The position numbers and the translations under genes were made by a program. Below are positions 19,898 to 30,838 of a DNA stretch of 64,000 nt, in pieces. The notes under the pieces were generated by a model that was given only the letters and a program-made list of their open reading frames with translations, made no database searches and had not been told where the DNA came from. The stretch is from Pseudomonas borbori (GTDB taxonomy: Bacteria > Pseudomonadota > Gammaproteobacteria > Pseudomonadales > Pseudomonadaceae): positions 44,090 through 108,089 of the forward strand of contig NZ_FOWX01000017.1 in NCBI RefSeq assembly GCF_900115555.1, read 5' to 3'. How positions within the stretch are numbered: position 1 is the first letter of the stretch; each line of letters starts with the position of its first letter.

Positions 19898-20005
19898 GTA
19901 GGTTGGGTTGAGGAGCGCAGCGACGATACCCAACAACCTGGGCAGCGCCACTGCAAAAACGATGGGTATCGCTGCGCTCAACCTGCGCGGCCCGACCCAT
20001 CCTAC
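19898..20005. repeat. Imperfect inverted repeat, family 3 (GTAGG...CCATCCTAC)
   Basis: The ends GTAGGTTGGGTTGAG and CGACCCATCCTAC flank internal inverted segments (GAGCGCAGCGACGATACCC against GGGTATCGCTGCGCTC). It occupies most of the gap between tktA and epd. Related elements with GAGCGCAGCGATACCC or CTAACCCA-CCTAC ends occur at 49007-49140 and 41558-41721. Confidence 0.75.
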
Positions 20006-20018
20006 GGTTCTCCTGACT

Positions 20019-22016
20019 TCAGGCCTCCAACAGCTCGGCGGCGGTTTCCAGGATGTTGTCCAGGGTGAAGCCGAAGTGCTCGAACAGCGCCGGCGCCGGC
20101 GCGGACTCGCCGAAGCTGGTCATGCCGATCACCCGGCCCTCGAGGCCGACGTACTTGTACCAGAAGTCGGCATGGGCGGCCTCGATGGCGATCCGCGCGC
20201 CCACCTCGATCGGCAACACGGCCTGCTTGTAGCCGGCGTCCTGCTGGTCGAACAGGCTGGTCGAGGGCATCGACACCACGCGCACCCGGCGGCCCTGCTC
20301 GCTCAGCTTGTCGGCGGCCTGCACGGCCAGGCCGACTTCCGAACCGGTGGCGATCAGGATCAGTTCCGGCTCGCCGGCGCAGTCCTTGAGCACATAGCCA
20401 CCACGGGCGATGTCGGCCAACTGCTGGGCATCGCGGTTCTGGTGGGTCAGGTTCTGCCGGCTGAAGATCAGCGCGCTGGGGCCGTCATTGCGCTCGATCG
20501 CGCACTTCCAGGCCACCGCCGACTCCACCGCGTCGCACGGACGCCAGGTGTTCAGGTTCGGCGTGCAGCGCAGGCTGGCCAGCTGCTCGATCGGCTGGTG
20601 GGTCGGGCCGTCTTCGCCCAGGCCGATGGAATCGTGGGTGTAGACGAACAGCACGCGCTTCTTGATCAGCGCCGCCATGCGCACGGCGTTGCAGGCGTAC
20701 TCCATGAACACCAGGAAGGTCGCGCCGTAGGGCACGAAGCCGCCGTGCAGGGCCACGCCGTTCATGATCGCGCTCATGCCGAACTCGCGCACGCCATAGA
20801 ACATGTAGTTGCCGCTGGCGTCTTCGGCGGACACGCCTTTGCAGCCCTTCCACAGGGTCAGGTTGGAACCGGCCAGGTCTGCCGAGCCGCCGAGGAATTC
20901 CGGCAACAGCGGGCCGAAGGCGTTCAGCGCGTTCTGGCTGGCCTTGCGGCTGGCGATGGTTTCGCCCTTCTCGGCGACTTCCTGGATATAGGCGGCGGCC
21001 TTCTCGGCGAAATCGGCCGGCAGCTCGCCGGCGATGCGCCGCTTGAATTCGCCGGCCAGTTCCGGGTAAGCGGCGGCGTAGGCAGCGAACTTCTCATTCC
21101 AGGCAGCTTCGGCAGCGGCTCCAGCGGCCTTGGCGTCCCACTCGGCGTAGATCTCGGCCGGGATCTCGAACGGGCCGTGGTTCCAGCCCAGGGCGGCGCG
21201 GGTCAGGGCGATTTCGTCGTTGCCCAGCGGCGCGCCGTGGCAGTCTTCCTTGCCCTGCTTGTTCGGCGAGCCGAAGCCGATGGTGGTCTTGCAGCAGATC
21301 AGGGTCGGCTGTTCGCTCTTGCGCGCGGTGTCGATGGCGATCTTGATCTCTTCGGCGTCGTGGCCGTCGACGTTGCGGATCACCTGCCAGCCGTAGGCCT
21401 CGAAGCGCTTCGGCGTGTCGTCGGTGAACCAGCCCTCGACCTCGCCGTCGATGGAGATGCCGTTGTCGTCGTAGAAGGCGATCAGCTTGCCCAGGCCCAA
21501 GGTACCGGCCAGCGAGCTGACCTCATGGCTGATGCCTTCCATCATGCAGCCGTCGCCGAGGAACACGTAGGTGAAGTGGTCGACGATGCTGTGGCCGTCG
21601 CGGTTGAACTGGGCGCCCAGGACCTTCTCGGCGAGGGCGAAGCCCACGGCGTTGGCCAGGCCCTGGCCGAGCGGGCCGGTGGTGGTCTCGACGCCCGGGG
21701 TGTAGCCGTATTCCGGGTGGCCGGGGGTGCGGCTGTGCAGCTGGCGGAACTGCTTGAGGTCGTCGATGCCCAGGTCGTAGCCGGTCAGGTGCAGCAAGGA
21801 GTAGATCAGCATCGAACCATGGCCGTTGGACAGCACGAAGCGGTCGCGGTCGGCGAAGCCCGGGTTGGCCGGGTTGTGCTTGAGGTAGTCGCGCCACAGC
21901 ACTTCGGCGATGTCCGCCATCCCCATAGGGGCGCCCGGGTGGCCGCTGTTGGCTTTCTGCACGGCATCCATGCTCAGGGCACGAATGGCATTGGCTCGCT
22001 CACGACGGCTGGGCAT
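20019..22016 (-). CDS. tktA: Transketolase
   Basis: Thiamine-diphosphate enzyme of the non-oxidative pentose phosphate pathway, 665 residues, complete. It has [17 protein letters not shown] at the N terminus, the ThDP motif [18 protein letters not shown], and the pyrimidine-domain segment [21 protein letters not shown] lies eight bases before the chosen ATG ([14 protein letters not shown]). It diverges from the SahR-like regulator and metK across a perfect palindrome at 22136-22179, about 120 bases from its start, so control by that regulator is possible. Confidence 0.97.
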   Translation of the reverse strand: MPSRRERANAIRALSMDAVQKANSGHPGAPMGMADIAEVLWRDYLKHNPANPGFADRDRFVLSNGHGSMLIYSLLHLTGYDLGIDDLKQFRQLHSRTPGHPEYGYTPGVETTTGPLGQGLANAVGFALAEKVLGAQFNRDGHSIVDHFTYVFLGDGCMMEGISHEVSSLAGTLGLGKLIAFYDDNGISIDGEVEGWFTDDTPKRFEAYGWQVIRNVDGHDAEEIKIAIDTARKSEQPTLICCKTTIGFGSPNKQGKEDCHGAPLGNDEIALTRAALGWNHGPFEIPAEIYAEWDAKAAGAAAEAAWNEKFAAYAAAYPELAGEFKRRIAGELPADFAEKAAAYIQEVAEKGETIASRKASQNALNAFGPLLPEFLGGSADLAGSNLTLWKGCKGVSAEDASGNYMFYGVREFGMSAIMNGVALHGGFVPYGATFLVFMEYACNAVRMAALIKKRVLFVYTHDSIGLGEDGPTHQPIEQLASLRCTPNLNTWRPCDAVESAVAWKCAIERNDGPSALIFSRQNLTHQNRDAQQLADIARGGYVLKDCAGEPELILIATGSEVGLAVQAADKLSEQGRRVRVVSMPSTSLFDQQDAGYKQAVLPIEVGARIAIEAAHADFWYKYVGLEGRVIGMTSFGESAPAPALFEHFGFTLDNILETAAELLEA

Positions 22017-22135
22017 CACTGAATCTCCTACGGGTTTTGCAACAGGAAGGTCGAAAAAGGCGGCCATTTTCGCCCAGTGGAGCCCGCCGGGGCAATGACA
22101 GATAGTCGCAGGGCCAATGTTTTCTGGCTTAGGCG

Positions 22136-22179
22136 CCAGCAATACCAATATCAAAACTTTTTGATATTGGTATTGCTGG
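22136..22179. promoter_or_regulatory. Perfect 44-bp palindrome, probable SahR-type operator
   Basis: Arms of 21 bases (CCAGCAATACCAATATCAAA plus one A, and the exact reverse complement) are separated by two bases (CT). It lies in the divergent gap between tktA and an ArsR-type regulator carrying a methyltransferase domain. The AT-rich core ATATCAAAA-TTTTGATAT is the kind of dyad that ArsR-type winged-helix dimers bind. It overlaps the -35 of the promoter inferred for the regulator/metK operon, which implies autorepression. Confidence 0.75.
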
Positions 22180-22201
22180 ATGAAAAATGACCGACTAGAC
22201 T
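22173..22201 (+). promoter_or_regulatory. Inferred promoter of the sahR-like/metK operon
   Basis: TTGCTG and TAGACT are spaced by exactly 17 bases. Initiation 6-8 bases downstream would begin at about 22208, only a few bases before the ATG at 22211, so the message would be leaderless or nearly so. No Shine-Dalgarno is visible, which agrees with this. Confidence 0.4.
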
Positions 22202-22210
22202 GCCCGGCTT

Positions 22211-23227
22211 ATGAATATGCGCGCCTCACATCTGGCCTTCGAGCCCGTCGACGCCCTCGCCGCCCTGTGCAAGGCCAGCGGCGATCCGTTGCGCCTGAAT
22301 ATCCTGCGCGCGCTGAGCAACGACTCCTTTGGCGTGCTGGAACTGGCGCAGATTTTCGCCATTGGCCAGTCGGGCATCAGCCATCACCTGAAGGTGCTGG
22401 CCCAGGCCGGGCTGGTCGCCACCCGCCGCGAGGGCAATGCGATCTTCTACCGCCGCGCCCTGGCCCATAACGAACAACCGGGCAGTCACCTGCACGCGGC
22501 CCTGCTCGATGAAGTGGATAGCCTGCAGCTGCCCAGCCAGGTGCAGGAACGGATCGCCGCGGTGCACGGCCAGCGCGCCGCCGCCAGCCAGGATTTTTTC
22601 GCCCGCACGGCGGCCAGCTTCCAGGCCCAGCAGGATCTGATCGCCGGCCTGCCGCAATACCGCGACAGCCTGTTGGCACTGCTCGATGCCCTGGGTTTTG
22701 CCGGGACGGCGACGGCATTGGAAATCGGCCCCGGCGACGGCGCCTTCCTGCCCGAACTGGCACGCCGCTTCAGCCAGGTCACGGCGCTGGACAACAGCCC
22801 GGCGATGCTCGAACTGGCGCGCACGCGCTGTGAACGAGAAGGCCTGGGCAACGTCGAGCTGCAACTGGCCGACGCCCTCAACGACGACTACCCGGCCGCC
22901 GACTGCGTGGTGCTGAACATGGTCCTGCACCATTTCGCCGCCCCCGCCGAGGCCCTGAAACGACTGGCCCGGCAGGTGAAAAGCGGCGGCAGCCTGCTGA
23001 TCACCGAGCTGTGCAGCCACAACCAGAGCTGGGCCCGGCAAGCCTGCGGCGATCTCTGGCTCGGTTTCGAACAGGACGACCTGGCCCGCTGGGCGGTCGC
23101 CGCGGGACTCACGCCGGGCGAAAGCCTGTACGTGGGTTTACGCAATGGTTTCCAGATCCAGCTGCGGCACTTCGCCAAACCTCATGCAAACAGCGGCCTG
23201 CGGGCCACCGTCACCGGTAAACAATAG
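22211..23227 (+). CDS. sahR: ArsR-family regulator with SAM-methyltransferase domain (SahR-like)
   Basis: A 338-residue fusion. Residues about 8-95 form an ArsR-type winged helix (LCKASGDPLRLNILRALSND, FAIGQSGISHHLKVLAQAGLV). Residues about 150-310 form a class I SAM-dependent methyltransferase-like fold (ALEIGPGDGAFLPELA motif I, VTALDNSPAML, VVLNMVLHHFAAP). Regulators of this architecture next to SAM-cycle genes were described as SahR, S-adenosylhomocysteine-responsive repressors. Here metK starts 12 bases downstream and tktA diverges. The methyltransferase fold most likely senses SAH or SAM rather than methylating a substrate; that is inference from the family. A perfect palindrome lies immediately upstream. 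Confidence 0.85.
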   Translation: MNMRASHLAFEPVDALAALCKASGDPLRLNILRALSNDSFGVLELAQIFAIGQSGISHHLKVLAQAGLVATRREGNAIFYRRALAHNEQPGSHLHAALLDEVDSLQLPSQVQERIAAVHGQRAAASQDFFARTAASFQAQQDLIAGLPQYRDSLLALLDALGFAGTATALEIGPGDGAFLPELARRFSQVTALDNSPAMLELARTRCEREGLGNVELQLADALNDDYPAADCVVLNMVLHHFAAPAEALKRLARQVKSGGSLLITELCSHNQSWARQACGDLWLGFEQDDLARWAVAAGLTPGESLYVGLRNGFQIQLRHFAKPHANSGLRATVTGKQ

Positions 23228-23239
23228 GAAAACCGATCG

Positions 23240-24430
23240 ATGAGCGAATACTCCCTCTTTACCTCCGAGTCCGTCTCCGAAGGCCATCCGGACAAGATCG
23301 CCGACCAGATTTCCGATGCGGTGCTCGACGCCATCATCGCCAAGGACAAACACGCCCGCGTGGCCTGCGAAACCCTGGTCAAGACCGGCGTGGCGATCGT
23401 CGCCGGCGAAGTCACCACCAGCGCCTGGGTCGACCTCGAGCAGATCGTCCGCGACGTCATCTGCGACATCGGCTACACCAGCTCCGACGTGGGTTTCGAC
23501 GGCGCCACCTGCGGCGTGCTGAACATCATCGGCAAGCAGTCGCCGGACATCAACCAGGGCGTCGACCGGGCCAAGCCGGAAGACCAGGGCGCCGGCGACC
23601 AGGGCCTGATGTTCGGCTACGCCAGCAACGAGACCGACGTGCTGATGCCCGCACCGATCTGCTTCAGCCACCGCCTGGTCGAGCGTCAGGCCGAAGCGCG
23701 CAAGTCCGGCCTGCTGCCGTGGCTGCGCCCGGACGCCAAGTCCCAGGTCACCTGCCGCTATGCAGACGGCAAGGTGGTCGGCATCGACGCGGTGGTGCTG
23801 TCGACCCAGCACAACCCGGAAATCAGCCAGTCCGACCTGCAGGAAGCGGTCATGGAGCTGATCGTCAAGCACACCCTGCCGGCCGAACTGCTGCACAAGG
23901 ACACCCAGTACCACATCAACCCGACCGGCAAGTTCGTCATCGGCGGCCCGGTGGGCGACTGCGGCCTGACCGGACGCAAGATCATCGTCGACACCTACGG
24001 CGGCATGGCCCGTCACGGCGGCGGCGCCTTCTCCGGCAAGGATCCGTCCAAGGTCGACCGCTCGGCGGCTTACGCCGGTCGCTATGTGGCGAAGAACATA
24101 GTCGCTGCAGGTTTGGCCGAGCGCTGCGAGATCCAGGTGTCCTACGCCATCGGCGTGGCCCAGCCGACCTCGATCTCGGTCAACACCTTCGGTAGCGGCA
24201 AGATCAGCGACGACCTGATCATCCAGCTGGTGCGCGAGCACTTCGACCTGCGCCCCTACGCCATCACCCGCATGCTCGACCTGCTGCACCCGATGTACCA
24301 GGCGACCGCGGCCTACGGCCACTTCGGGCGCACCCCGGTCGAAATGACCGTCGACGGCGACAGCTTCACCGCCTTCACCTGGGAAAAAACCGACAAGGCC
24401 GCCGAACTGCGCGCCGCTGGCGGTTTGTAA
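23240..24430 (+). CDS. metK: S-adenosylmethionine synthetase
   Basis: Makes S-adenosylmethionine from methionine and ATP. The 396-residue product is complete, with [10 protein letters not shown] (H16), [12 protein letters not shown] and [22 protein letters not shown] lies before the ATG. It is in an operon with the SahR-like regulator 12 bases upstream, which ties SAM production to SAH/SAM sensing. A strong terminator follows. Confidence 0.98.
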   Translation: MSEYSLFTSESVSEGHPDKIADQISDAVLDAIIAKDKHARVACETLVKTGVAIVAGEVTTSAWVDLEQIVRDVICDIGYTSSDVGFDGATCGVLNIIGKQSPDINQGVDRAKPEDQGAGDQGLMFGYASNETDVLMPAPICFSHRLVERQAEARKSGLLPWLRPDAKSQVTCRYADGKVVGIDAVVLSTQHNPEISQSDLQEAVMELIVKHTLPAELLHKDTQYHINPTGKFVIGGPVGDCGLTGRKIIVDTYGGMARHGGGAFSGKDPSKVDRSAAYAGRYVAKNIVAAGLAERCEIQVSYAIGVAQPTSISVNTFGSGKISDDLIIQLVREHFDLRPYAITRMLDLLHPMYQATAAYGHFGRTPVEMTVDGDSFTAFTWEKTDKAAELRAAGGL

Positions 24431-24449
24431 GCCCGCCAGCAAAACCGAG

Positions 24450-24474
24450 AGCCCCGCCTGGTGCGGGGCTTTTT
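24450..24474 (+). terminator. Rho-independent terminator of metK
   Basis: AGCCCCGC and GCGGGGCT form an 8-bp stem with a 5-base loop, followed by a T run, 20 bases past the stop. Confidence 0.9.
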
Positions 24475-24615
24475 GTTGGCGATGTACCCGTTATCTGTTG
24501 AGCCAGATCGCAACCTCGTGGGAGGGGCCGGGCCGCGCCTACAAAAACGTTATCTCTTATCAAACAAAAAATAACTCATTGTTTTATATGTATAAATTAA
24601 ATCAGCGCTGATCCT

Positions 24616-24669
24616 TGTAGGAGCGGGCCATGCCCGCGAAACCAATCGCGGGCATGGCCCGCTCCTACA
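24616..24669. repeat. REP hairpin, family 1, second copy
   Basis: Arms of 24 bases beginning TGTAGGAGCGGGCCATGCCC with a 6-base loop. The same arms are at 17538-17604. It lies in the 370-base gap between metK and ligB, after an AT-rich tract at about 24550-24600 in which I see no gene. Confidence 0.9.
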
Positions 24670-24673
24670 GGTA

Positions 24674-24728
24674 CCCACAAGCCGACAGACGCGACTGCCT
24701 TCAGTTTGCTGCGCGACAGCGCGGCGTC
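24674..24728. repeat. Dispersed repeat, family 4, copy A
   Basis: About 51 of 55 bases match 45128-45182 in the same orientation, centred on CAGTTTGCTGCGCGACAGCG. It directly follows a REP hairpin. It is non-coding and its role is unknown. Confidence 0.8.
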
Positions 24729-24809
24729 GGAGACGGAGACGGGGCTCCCCCTCTCATGCAACAGATATCGGGTACATCGCCTTTTTGTTGTCCGCAGAAA
24801 ACGAACTAG

Positions 24810-26519
<1,710 letters not shown>

Positions 26520-26592
26520 GCCGGCGACCAACCCGCGTAGCAGGACGCGCCGCGTACCGGCCAATGCATACCCTACCGGTCGAACAGGCCGC

Positions 26593-27237
26593 TCAACTCA
26601 CGCCCATATAACGCCCGGCCCGGTGATTGATCGCCAGGACCATGTTCAGCGCCACTGCACCGATGATCGACAACACGACCTTGTCCAGCGGCACGATGAA
26701 CACCGCCGCCAGCACGATCGCCACATCGATGCCCATCTGCACCTTGCCGGCGCGCAGACCGAAGCGCTCCTGCAGGAACAGCGCGAGGATATTCACCCCG
26801 CCCAGGCTGGCGCGATGGCGGAACAGCATGAGCAGCCCCAGGCCCATGGCAAAACCGCCGAACAAGGCCGCATAGAGCACATTCAACTGGGCGAAGCCGA
26901 TCCACAGCGGGGTCAGTTCGGCCAGCAGCGACACCAGGCCGACCGCGCAGAAGGTCCGCAGGGTGAATTGCCAGCCCATCTGCCAGATGGCCAGGGCATA
27001 GAACGGCAGGTTGATCAGGAAGAACGACCAGCCGAACGACCAGCCAATCAGGTACTTGAGCAGGAAGGCCACGCCCACGGTGCCGCCGGTCAGCAGCCCC
27101 GCATGGGCATAGAGGGCGATGCCCAGGGCGACCATGGCGGTGCCCATCAGCAAGGCCAGGGCATCCTCCCACAACGGATGACGCATGATCGCGGCCAGGG
27201 TGTCCGCCTGCGGACTATCGGATTTGGCTTCAGCCAT
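26593..27237 (-). CDS. YitT family membrane protein
   Basis: A 214-residue integral membrane protein with about five to six helices, matching the YitT/DUF161 family (LYAHAGLLTGGTVGVAFLLKYLIGW, HRASLGGVNILALFLQERFG, GKVQMGIDVAIVLAA). Function unknown; transport is often supposed. The ATG beginning MAEAKSD is chosen; an upstream in-frame ATG adds seven residues. A candidate GntR/HutC-like operator lies about 60 bases upstream. Confidence 0.88.
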   Translation of the reverse strand: MAEAKSDSPQADTLAAIMRHPLWEDALALLMGTAMVALGIALYAHAGLLTGGTVGVAFLLKYLIGWSFGWSFFLINLPFYALAIWQMGWQFTLRTFCAVGLVSLLAELTPLWIGFAQLNVLYAALFGGFAMGLGLLMLFRHRASLGGVNILALFLQERFGLRAGKVQMGIDVAIVLAAVFIVPLDKVVLSIIGAVALNMVLAINHRAGRYMGVS

Positions 27238-27275
27238 GGTGCAAACCTGCTGGTGCAATGAACGAGTCGGAAAAA

Positions 27276-27314
27276 CTAGACCAATAACCGCTCAGGCGAA
27301 TTGGTCTAGATCAA
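27276..27314. promoter_or_regulatory. Candidate operator with TAGACCA/TGGTCTA half-sites
   Basis: CTAGACCAAT and ATTGGTCTAG form exact 10-base inverted arms 14 bases apart. The right arm extends into the near-palindrome TTGGTCTAGATCAA. This resembles GntR/HutC-type boxes (TGGTCTAGACCA). It lies upstream of yitT and just after folA. No such regulator gene is in the window. Confidence 0.4.
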
Positions 27315-27325
27315 GAAAGCCTCGA

Positions 27326-27838
27326 TCAATCGCGCAACCAGGTTTCGAAGGTATAGGCCGGCGTATCCGCCGTGGCCGGGTGTGCCTCGAGGGCATCACG
27401 CTGCCAGTCGGCCTCGCTGAACGCCGGAAACCAGGCGTCGCCCTCGGGACTCAGCGCGACCCGGGTCAGGTACAGCCGCGCGGCCAAAGGCAGCGCCTGT
27501 TGGTAAAGCTGGGCGCCGCCGATCAGCATCAGTTCGCAGGCACCCTGCTCACGGGCCCAGTGTTCGGCACGGACCATGGCCGCCTCGAGCGAGGCGAAGA
27601 CTTCGGCACCCTCGAGCTGCAAGCCGGGCTGGCGGCTGACCACCAGGTTGAGCCGGCCCGGCAGGGGCCGTCCGAGCGAATCCCAGGTCTTGCGGCCCAT
27701 GATGATCGGCTTGCCCAGGGTCAGCGCCTTGAAGTGCTTGAGATCGGCCGGCAGACGCCAGGGCAGTTGGTTGTCGCGGCCGATCACGCGGTTGTCCGCG
27801 AGGGCGGCGATCAGGCAGAGAGGCAGGGAATTTTTCAT
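27326..27838 (-). CDS. folA: Dihydrofolate reductase
   Basis: NADPH-dependent reduction of dihydrofolate to tetrahydrofolate; it recycles the dihydrofolate made by ThyA, encoded 14 kb away in this window. The 170-residue product has the family motifs: IAALADNRVIGRDNQLPWRLPAD from the N terminus (split here by only the usual loop), GKPIIMGRKTWDSLGRPLPG, and LMLIGGAQLYQQAL. The start MKNSLPLCLI is preferred over an ATG four codons earlier. No clear Shine-Dalgarno is seen. Confidence 0.95.
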   Translation of the reverse strand: MKNSLPLCLIAALADNRVIGRDNQLPWRLPADLKHFKALTLGKPIIMGRKTWDSLGRPLPGRLNLVVSRQPGLQLEGAEVFASLEAAMVRAEHWAREQGACELMLIGGAQLYQQALPLAARLYLTRVALSPEGDAWFPAFSEADWQRDALEAHPATADTPAYTFETWLRD

Positions 27839-27955
27839 GGCGGCGAGCATAGCAGAGCAACCGCTGGCCGTGCAGCCGCCCCCGCACGGACAAGGCTTAG
27901 CCCAACGCGGCAGCACGGGTTATGCTCAGTCTCGACCTGGCCAACGAGATGCCGC

Positions 27956-29344
27956 GTGACCACCGAACCCGCTCCGAACAAACTCCAACGCCTCTGGCTC
28001 AGCGAAGCGATTCGCCTGCGCGAAGAGCACGCAGGCCCGCTGGAAGACCGCGAAGCCAATCGTCGCGCCCAGGCCGCCGGCGGCGATCTGGCCGAACGCA
28101 TCCAGGCCCGCGCCCTGCTGCTCGCCGAGCGTGACGGCCAGTTGCAAGCGCTGCGCCACTGGCTGCAGGGCGCACGCCTGGCTTTGGCGGCGCTGCTGCT
28201 GTTGGCCCTGCTCAGCGGCATCGGCCTGGCGCTTGCGGCGCTCGGCGACGGCCAGCGCCCGGTCAACGTGTTCTGGGCCCTGGGCAGCCTGCTCGGCCTC
28301 AACCTGCTGATGCTGCTCGGCTGGGCCCTGGGCCTGCTGCTGGCGCGCGACAGCAGCGGCGCCCTCGGCCGGCTGTGGTTGTGGCTCAGCGCAAAGCTCG
28401 CCCGCGACGCCCGGGCCGCACAACTGGCGCCGGCCCTGCTGGTACTGCTACAACGCCAACGCCTGAGCCGCTGGGGCCTGGGTGTGCTGGTCCATGGCCT
28501 GTGGCTGCTGGCCCTGCTGGCGGCGCTGCTGAGCCTGCTGACGCTGCTCGCCACCCGCCGCTACGGCTTCGTCTGGGAAAGCACCATCCTCGGCGGCGAA
28601 ACCTTTATCGCCCTGACCCAGGCCCTCGGCGCGCTGCCGGCGCTGCTCGGCTTCAGCCTGCCGGATGCCGAGCTGATTCGCGCCAGCGGCGACAACGCCC
28701 TGGCCAGCGAAGCCGCGCGCCACGCCTGGGCCGGCTGGCTGGTCGGTGTGCTGCTGGTCTACGGCCTGCTGCCGCGCCTGCTGCTTGGGCTGTTCTGCCT
28801 GTGGCGCTGGCGCCGGGGCTGCGCCGTCCTGCGCCTGGACGTCGGCCTGCCCGGCTACAGCCTGCTGCGTGAGCGCCTGCAACCGAGCAGCGAACGCCTC
28901 GGCGTGTGCGATGCGGCGCCCGCGCAGTGGTCGCAGCCAACCGCCGGCAGCAACCCGCAAGACAGCCAGGGCGCCGTACTGGTCGCCATCGAACTGGACG
29001 AGCGACGGCCCTGGCCACCGGCATTGGCCAAGGGCATCGGCGACGCCGGGGTGATCGACAGCCGCGAACAGCGCCAGCGCCTACTCGAAAAACTCAGCCG
29101 CTTCCCCCCGGCGCGCCTAGCGATCGCCTGCGACCCGCGCCGCTCGCCGGATCGCGGCAGCCTGGCGCTGCTCGGCGAACTAGCCCGCACGGCCGCAGCC
29201 ACGCGCATCTGGCTGCTGCCGGCACAACCCGGCGAAGCCCTGGACAGCGAACGCCTCGGCGACTGGCACGCCGCCCTGGACCAGTTGCAGCTGGCCCATA
29301 GCGACAGCGCGCCGCTACGCTGGTTGGAGAGCGGCCATGACTGA
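27956..29344 (+). CDS. DUF2868 membrane protein
   Basis: A 462-residue protein with four to five membrane helices (about 70-95, 108-130, 180-205, 265-290) and a soluble C-terminal part (about 340-460), matching DUF2868 as I remember it. It is followed after 120 bases by a DUF3482 GTPase, its usual partner, so the two probably act together at the membrane. The start is GTG (VTTEPAPNKLQRLWL); upstream frame extends into antisense of folA without family likeness. Function unknown. Confidence 0.82.
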   Translation: MTTEPAPNKLQRLWLSEAIRLREEHAGPLEDREANRRAQAAGGDLAERIQARALLLAERDGQLQALRHWLQGARLALAALLLLALLSGIGLALAALGDGQRPVNVFWALGSLLGLNLLMLLGWALGLLLARDSSGALGRLWLWLSAKLARDARAAQLAPALLVLLQRQRLSRWGLGVLVHGLWLLALLAALLSLLTLLATRRYGFVWESTILGGETFIALTQALGALPALLGFSLPDAELIRASGDNALASEAARHAWAGWLVGVLLVYGLLPRLLLGLFCLWRWRRGCAVLRLDVGLPGYSLLRERLQPSSERLGVCDAAPAQWSQPTAGSNPQDSQGAVLVAIELDERRPWPPALAKGIGDAGVIDSREQRQRLLEKLSRFPPARLAIACDPRRSPDRGSLALLGELARTAAATRIWLLPAQPGEALDSERLGDWHAALDQLQLAHSDSAPLRWLESGHD

Positions 29345-29373
29345 AGCCGTTCAAGCCAGGCTACGCGACCTGA

Positions 29374-29453
29374 GTAGGGTGGATGACGCTTCATCCATCC
29401 ACCGGCTGCGATGGTGGATGAAAAAGGTGTCAGCTACGCGCCCCGATCCACCC
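29374..29453. repeat. Inverted repeat, family 5 (GTAGGGTGGATGACGC)
   Basis: Begins GTAGGGTGGATGACGC and ends TACGCGCCCCGATCCACC, with inner complementary ATCCACC/GGTGGAT. The same element in opposite orientation lies at 59519-59600. It fills the gap between the DUF2868 and DUF3482 genes. Confidence 0.8.
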
Positions 29454-29464
29454 CGGAGCCTACG

Positions 29465-30838
29465 ATGAGCCAACCGCTGAAGCTGGCCGTGGTCGGCCAC
29501 ACCAATGTCGGCAAGACCTCGCTGTTGCGTACCCTGACCCGTGACCACGGCTTCGGCGAGGTCTCGCACCGCCCCAGCACCACCCGCCATGTCGAGGGCG
29601 CGCGCCTGTCGGTGGACGGCCAGGCGCTGCTCGAGCTGTACGACACCCCCGGCCTGGAAGACGCCATCGCCCTGCTCGACTACCTGGAACGCCTGGAGCG
29701 CCCCGGCGAACGCCTGGACGGCCCGGCTCGCCTGGCGCGCTTTCTCGAGGGCAGCGAGGCGCGCCAGCGTTTCGAGCAGGAGGCCAAGGTGCTGCGCCAG
29801 TTGCTCGCCTCGGACGCCGGCCTCTACGTGATCGACGCCCGCGAGCCGGTGCTGGCCAAGTACCGCGACGAACTGGCGATCCTCACCATGGCCGGCCGAC
29901 CCTTGCTGCCGGTGCTGAATTTCGTCGCCGGCAGCCAGCACCGCGAAGACGACTGGTACCAGGCCCTGGCCCGCCTCGGCCTGCATGCGCGGGTCGCCTT
30001 CGACAGCGTGGCGCCACCGCTGGATGGCGAACGCCGGCTGTACGAGAGCCTGGCCCTGCTGCAGGAAAAGGCCCGGCCGCAGCTGCAACGGCTGATCGAC
30101 GACCATGCAGCGCAGCGCCTGGCCCGCCGCCACAGCGGCACCCGGCTGATCGCCGAACTGCTGCTCGACTGCGCCGCCTGCCGGCGCAGCGTGGCGGCCC
30201 AGCCAAGCCTGGAGCAAGGCGCGATCCGCGAACTGCGCGAAACCATCCGCCAGCGCGAACAGCGTTGTGTCGAGGCTTTGCTGCGCCTGTACGCCTTCCG
30301 CCAGGACGACGCCAAGGCCGAAGCCGTGCCCCTGCTCGACGGCCGCTGGGGCGACGACCTGTTCAACCCGGAAACCCTCAAGCAACTCGGGGTCAAGCTC
30401 GGCGGCGGCATGGCCGCCGGCGCGGCCACCGGGGTCGGCATCGACCTGCTGGTGGGCGGCGTCACCCTCGGCGCCGCGGCCGCCCTCGGCGCCCTGCTCG
30501 GCGGCGGCGCACAGACCCTGCGCGGCTACGGCGCCCGCCTGAAAGGCAAACTCAAGGGCCAGCGCGAGCTGAGCGTCGACGACGCCGTGCTGCGCCTGCT
30601 CGCCCTGCGCCAGCAACTGTTGCTGCAAGCCCTGGAAGCCCGTGGCCACGCGGCGGTGCAGGCCATCCAACTGGCCGCGCCGCAGGAGGCGCTATGGCGC
30701 GAAGGCAAACTGCCCGACGCCCTGCACAAGGCCCGCGCCCACCCCGAATGGTCGTCCCTCAACCCCGGCGCGCGCCTGCAACAGCTGGAGCGCCAGGCGC
30801 AGGTCGAGGTGCTGAGCACGACGCTGACAGCGTCGTAG
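29465..30838 (+). CDS. GTPase with DUF3482 domain
   Basis: A 457-residue protein. The N-terminal G domain has the Walker A GHTNVGKTSL (about 10-19), a switch region with RPSTTRHVEG, and the G3 motif LYDTPGLED. The C-terminal DUF3482 part includes a glycine/alanine-rich hydrophobic stretch (about 320-360, GGGMAAGAATGVGIDLLVGG) that could insert into or oligomerise at the membrane. It is paired with the DUF2868 membrane protein. GGAG lies six bases before the ATG. The pathway is unknown. Confidence 0.85.
   Translation: MSQPLKLAVVGHTNVGKTSLLRTLTRDHGFGEVSHRPSTTRHVEGARLSVDGQALLELYDTPGLEDAIALLDYLERLERPGERLDGPARLARFLEGSEARQRFEQEAKVLRQLLASDAGLYVIDAREPVLAKYRDELAILTMAGRPLLPVLNFVAGSQHREDDWYQALARLGLHARVAFDSVAPPLDGERRLYESLALLQEKARPQLQRLIDDHAAQRLARRHSGTRLIAELLLDCAACRRSVAAQPSLEQGAIRELRETIRQREQRCVEALLRLYAFRQDDAKAEAVPLLDGRWGDDLFNPETLKQLGVKLGGGMAAGAATGVGIDLLVGGVTLGAAAALGALLGGGAQTLRGYGARLKGKLKGQRELSVDDAVLRLLALRQQLLLQALEARGHAAVQAIQLAAPQEALWREGKLPDALHKARAHPEWSSLNPGARLQQLERQAQVEVLSTTLTAS

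Noticed and set aside
22017..22210. SAM or SAH riboswitch before metK
   Set aside because: The gap holds a DNA palindrome and a probable leaderless promoter; there is no room for an aptamer in the transcript and no riboswitch core was recognised.
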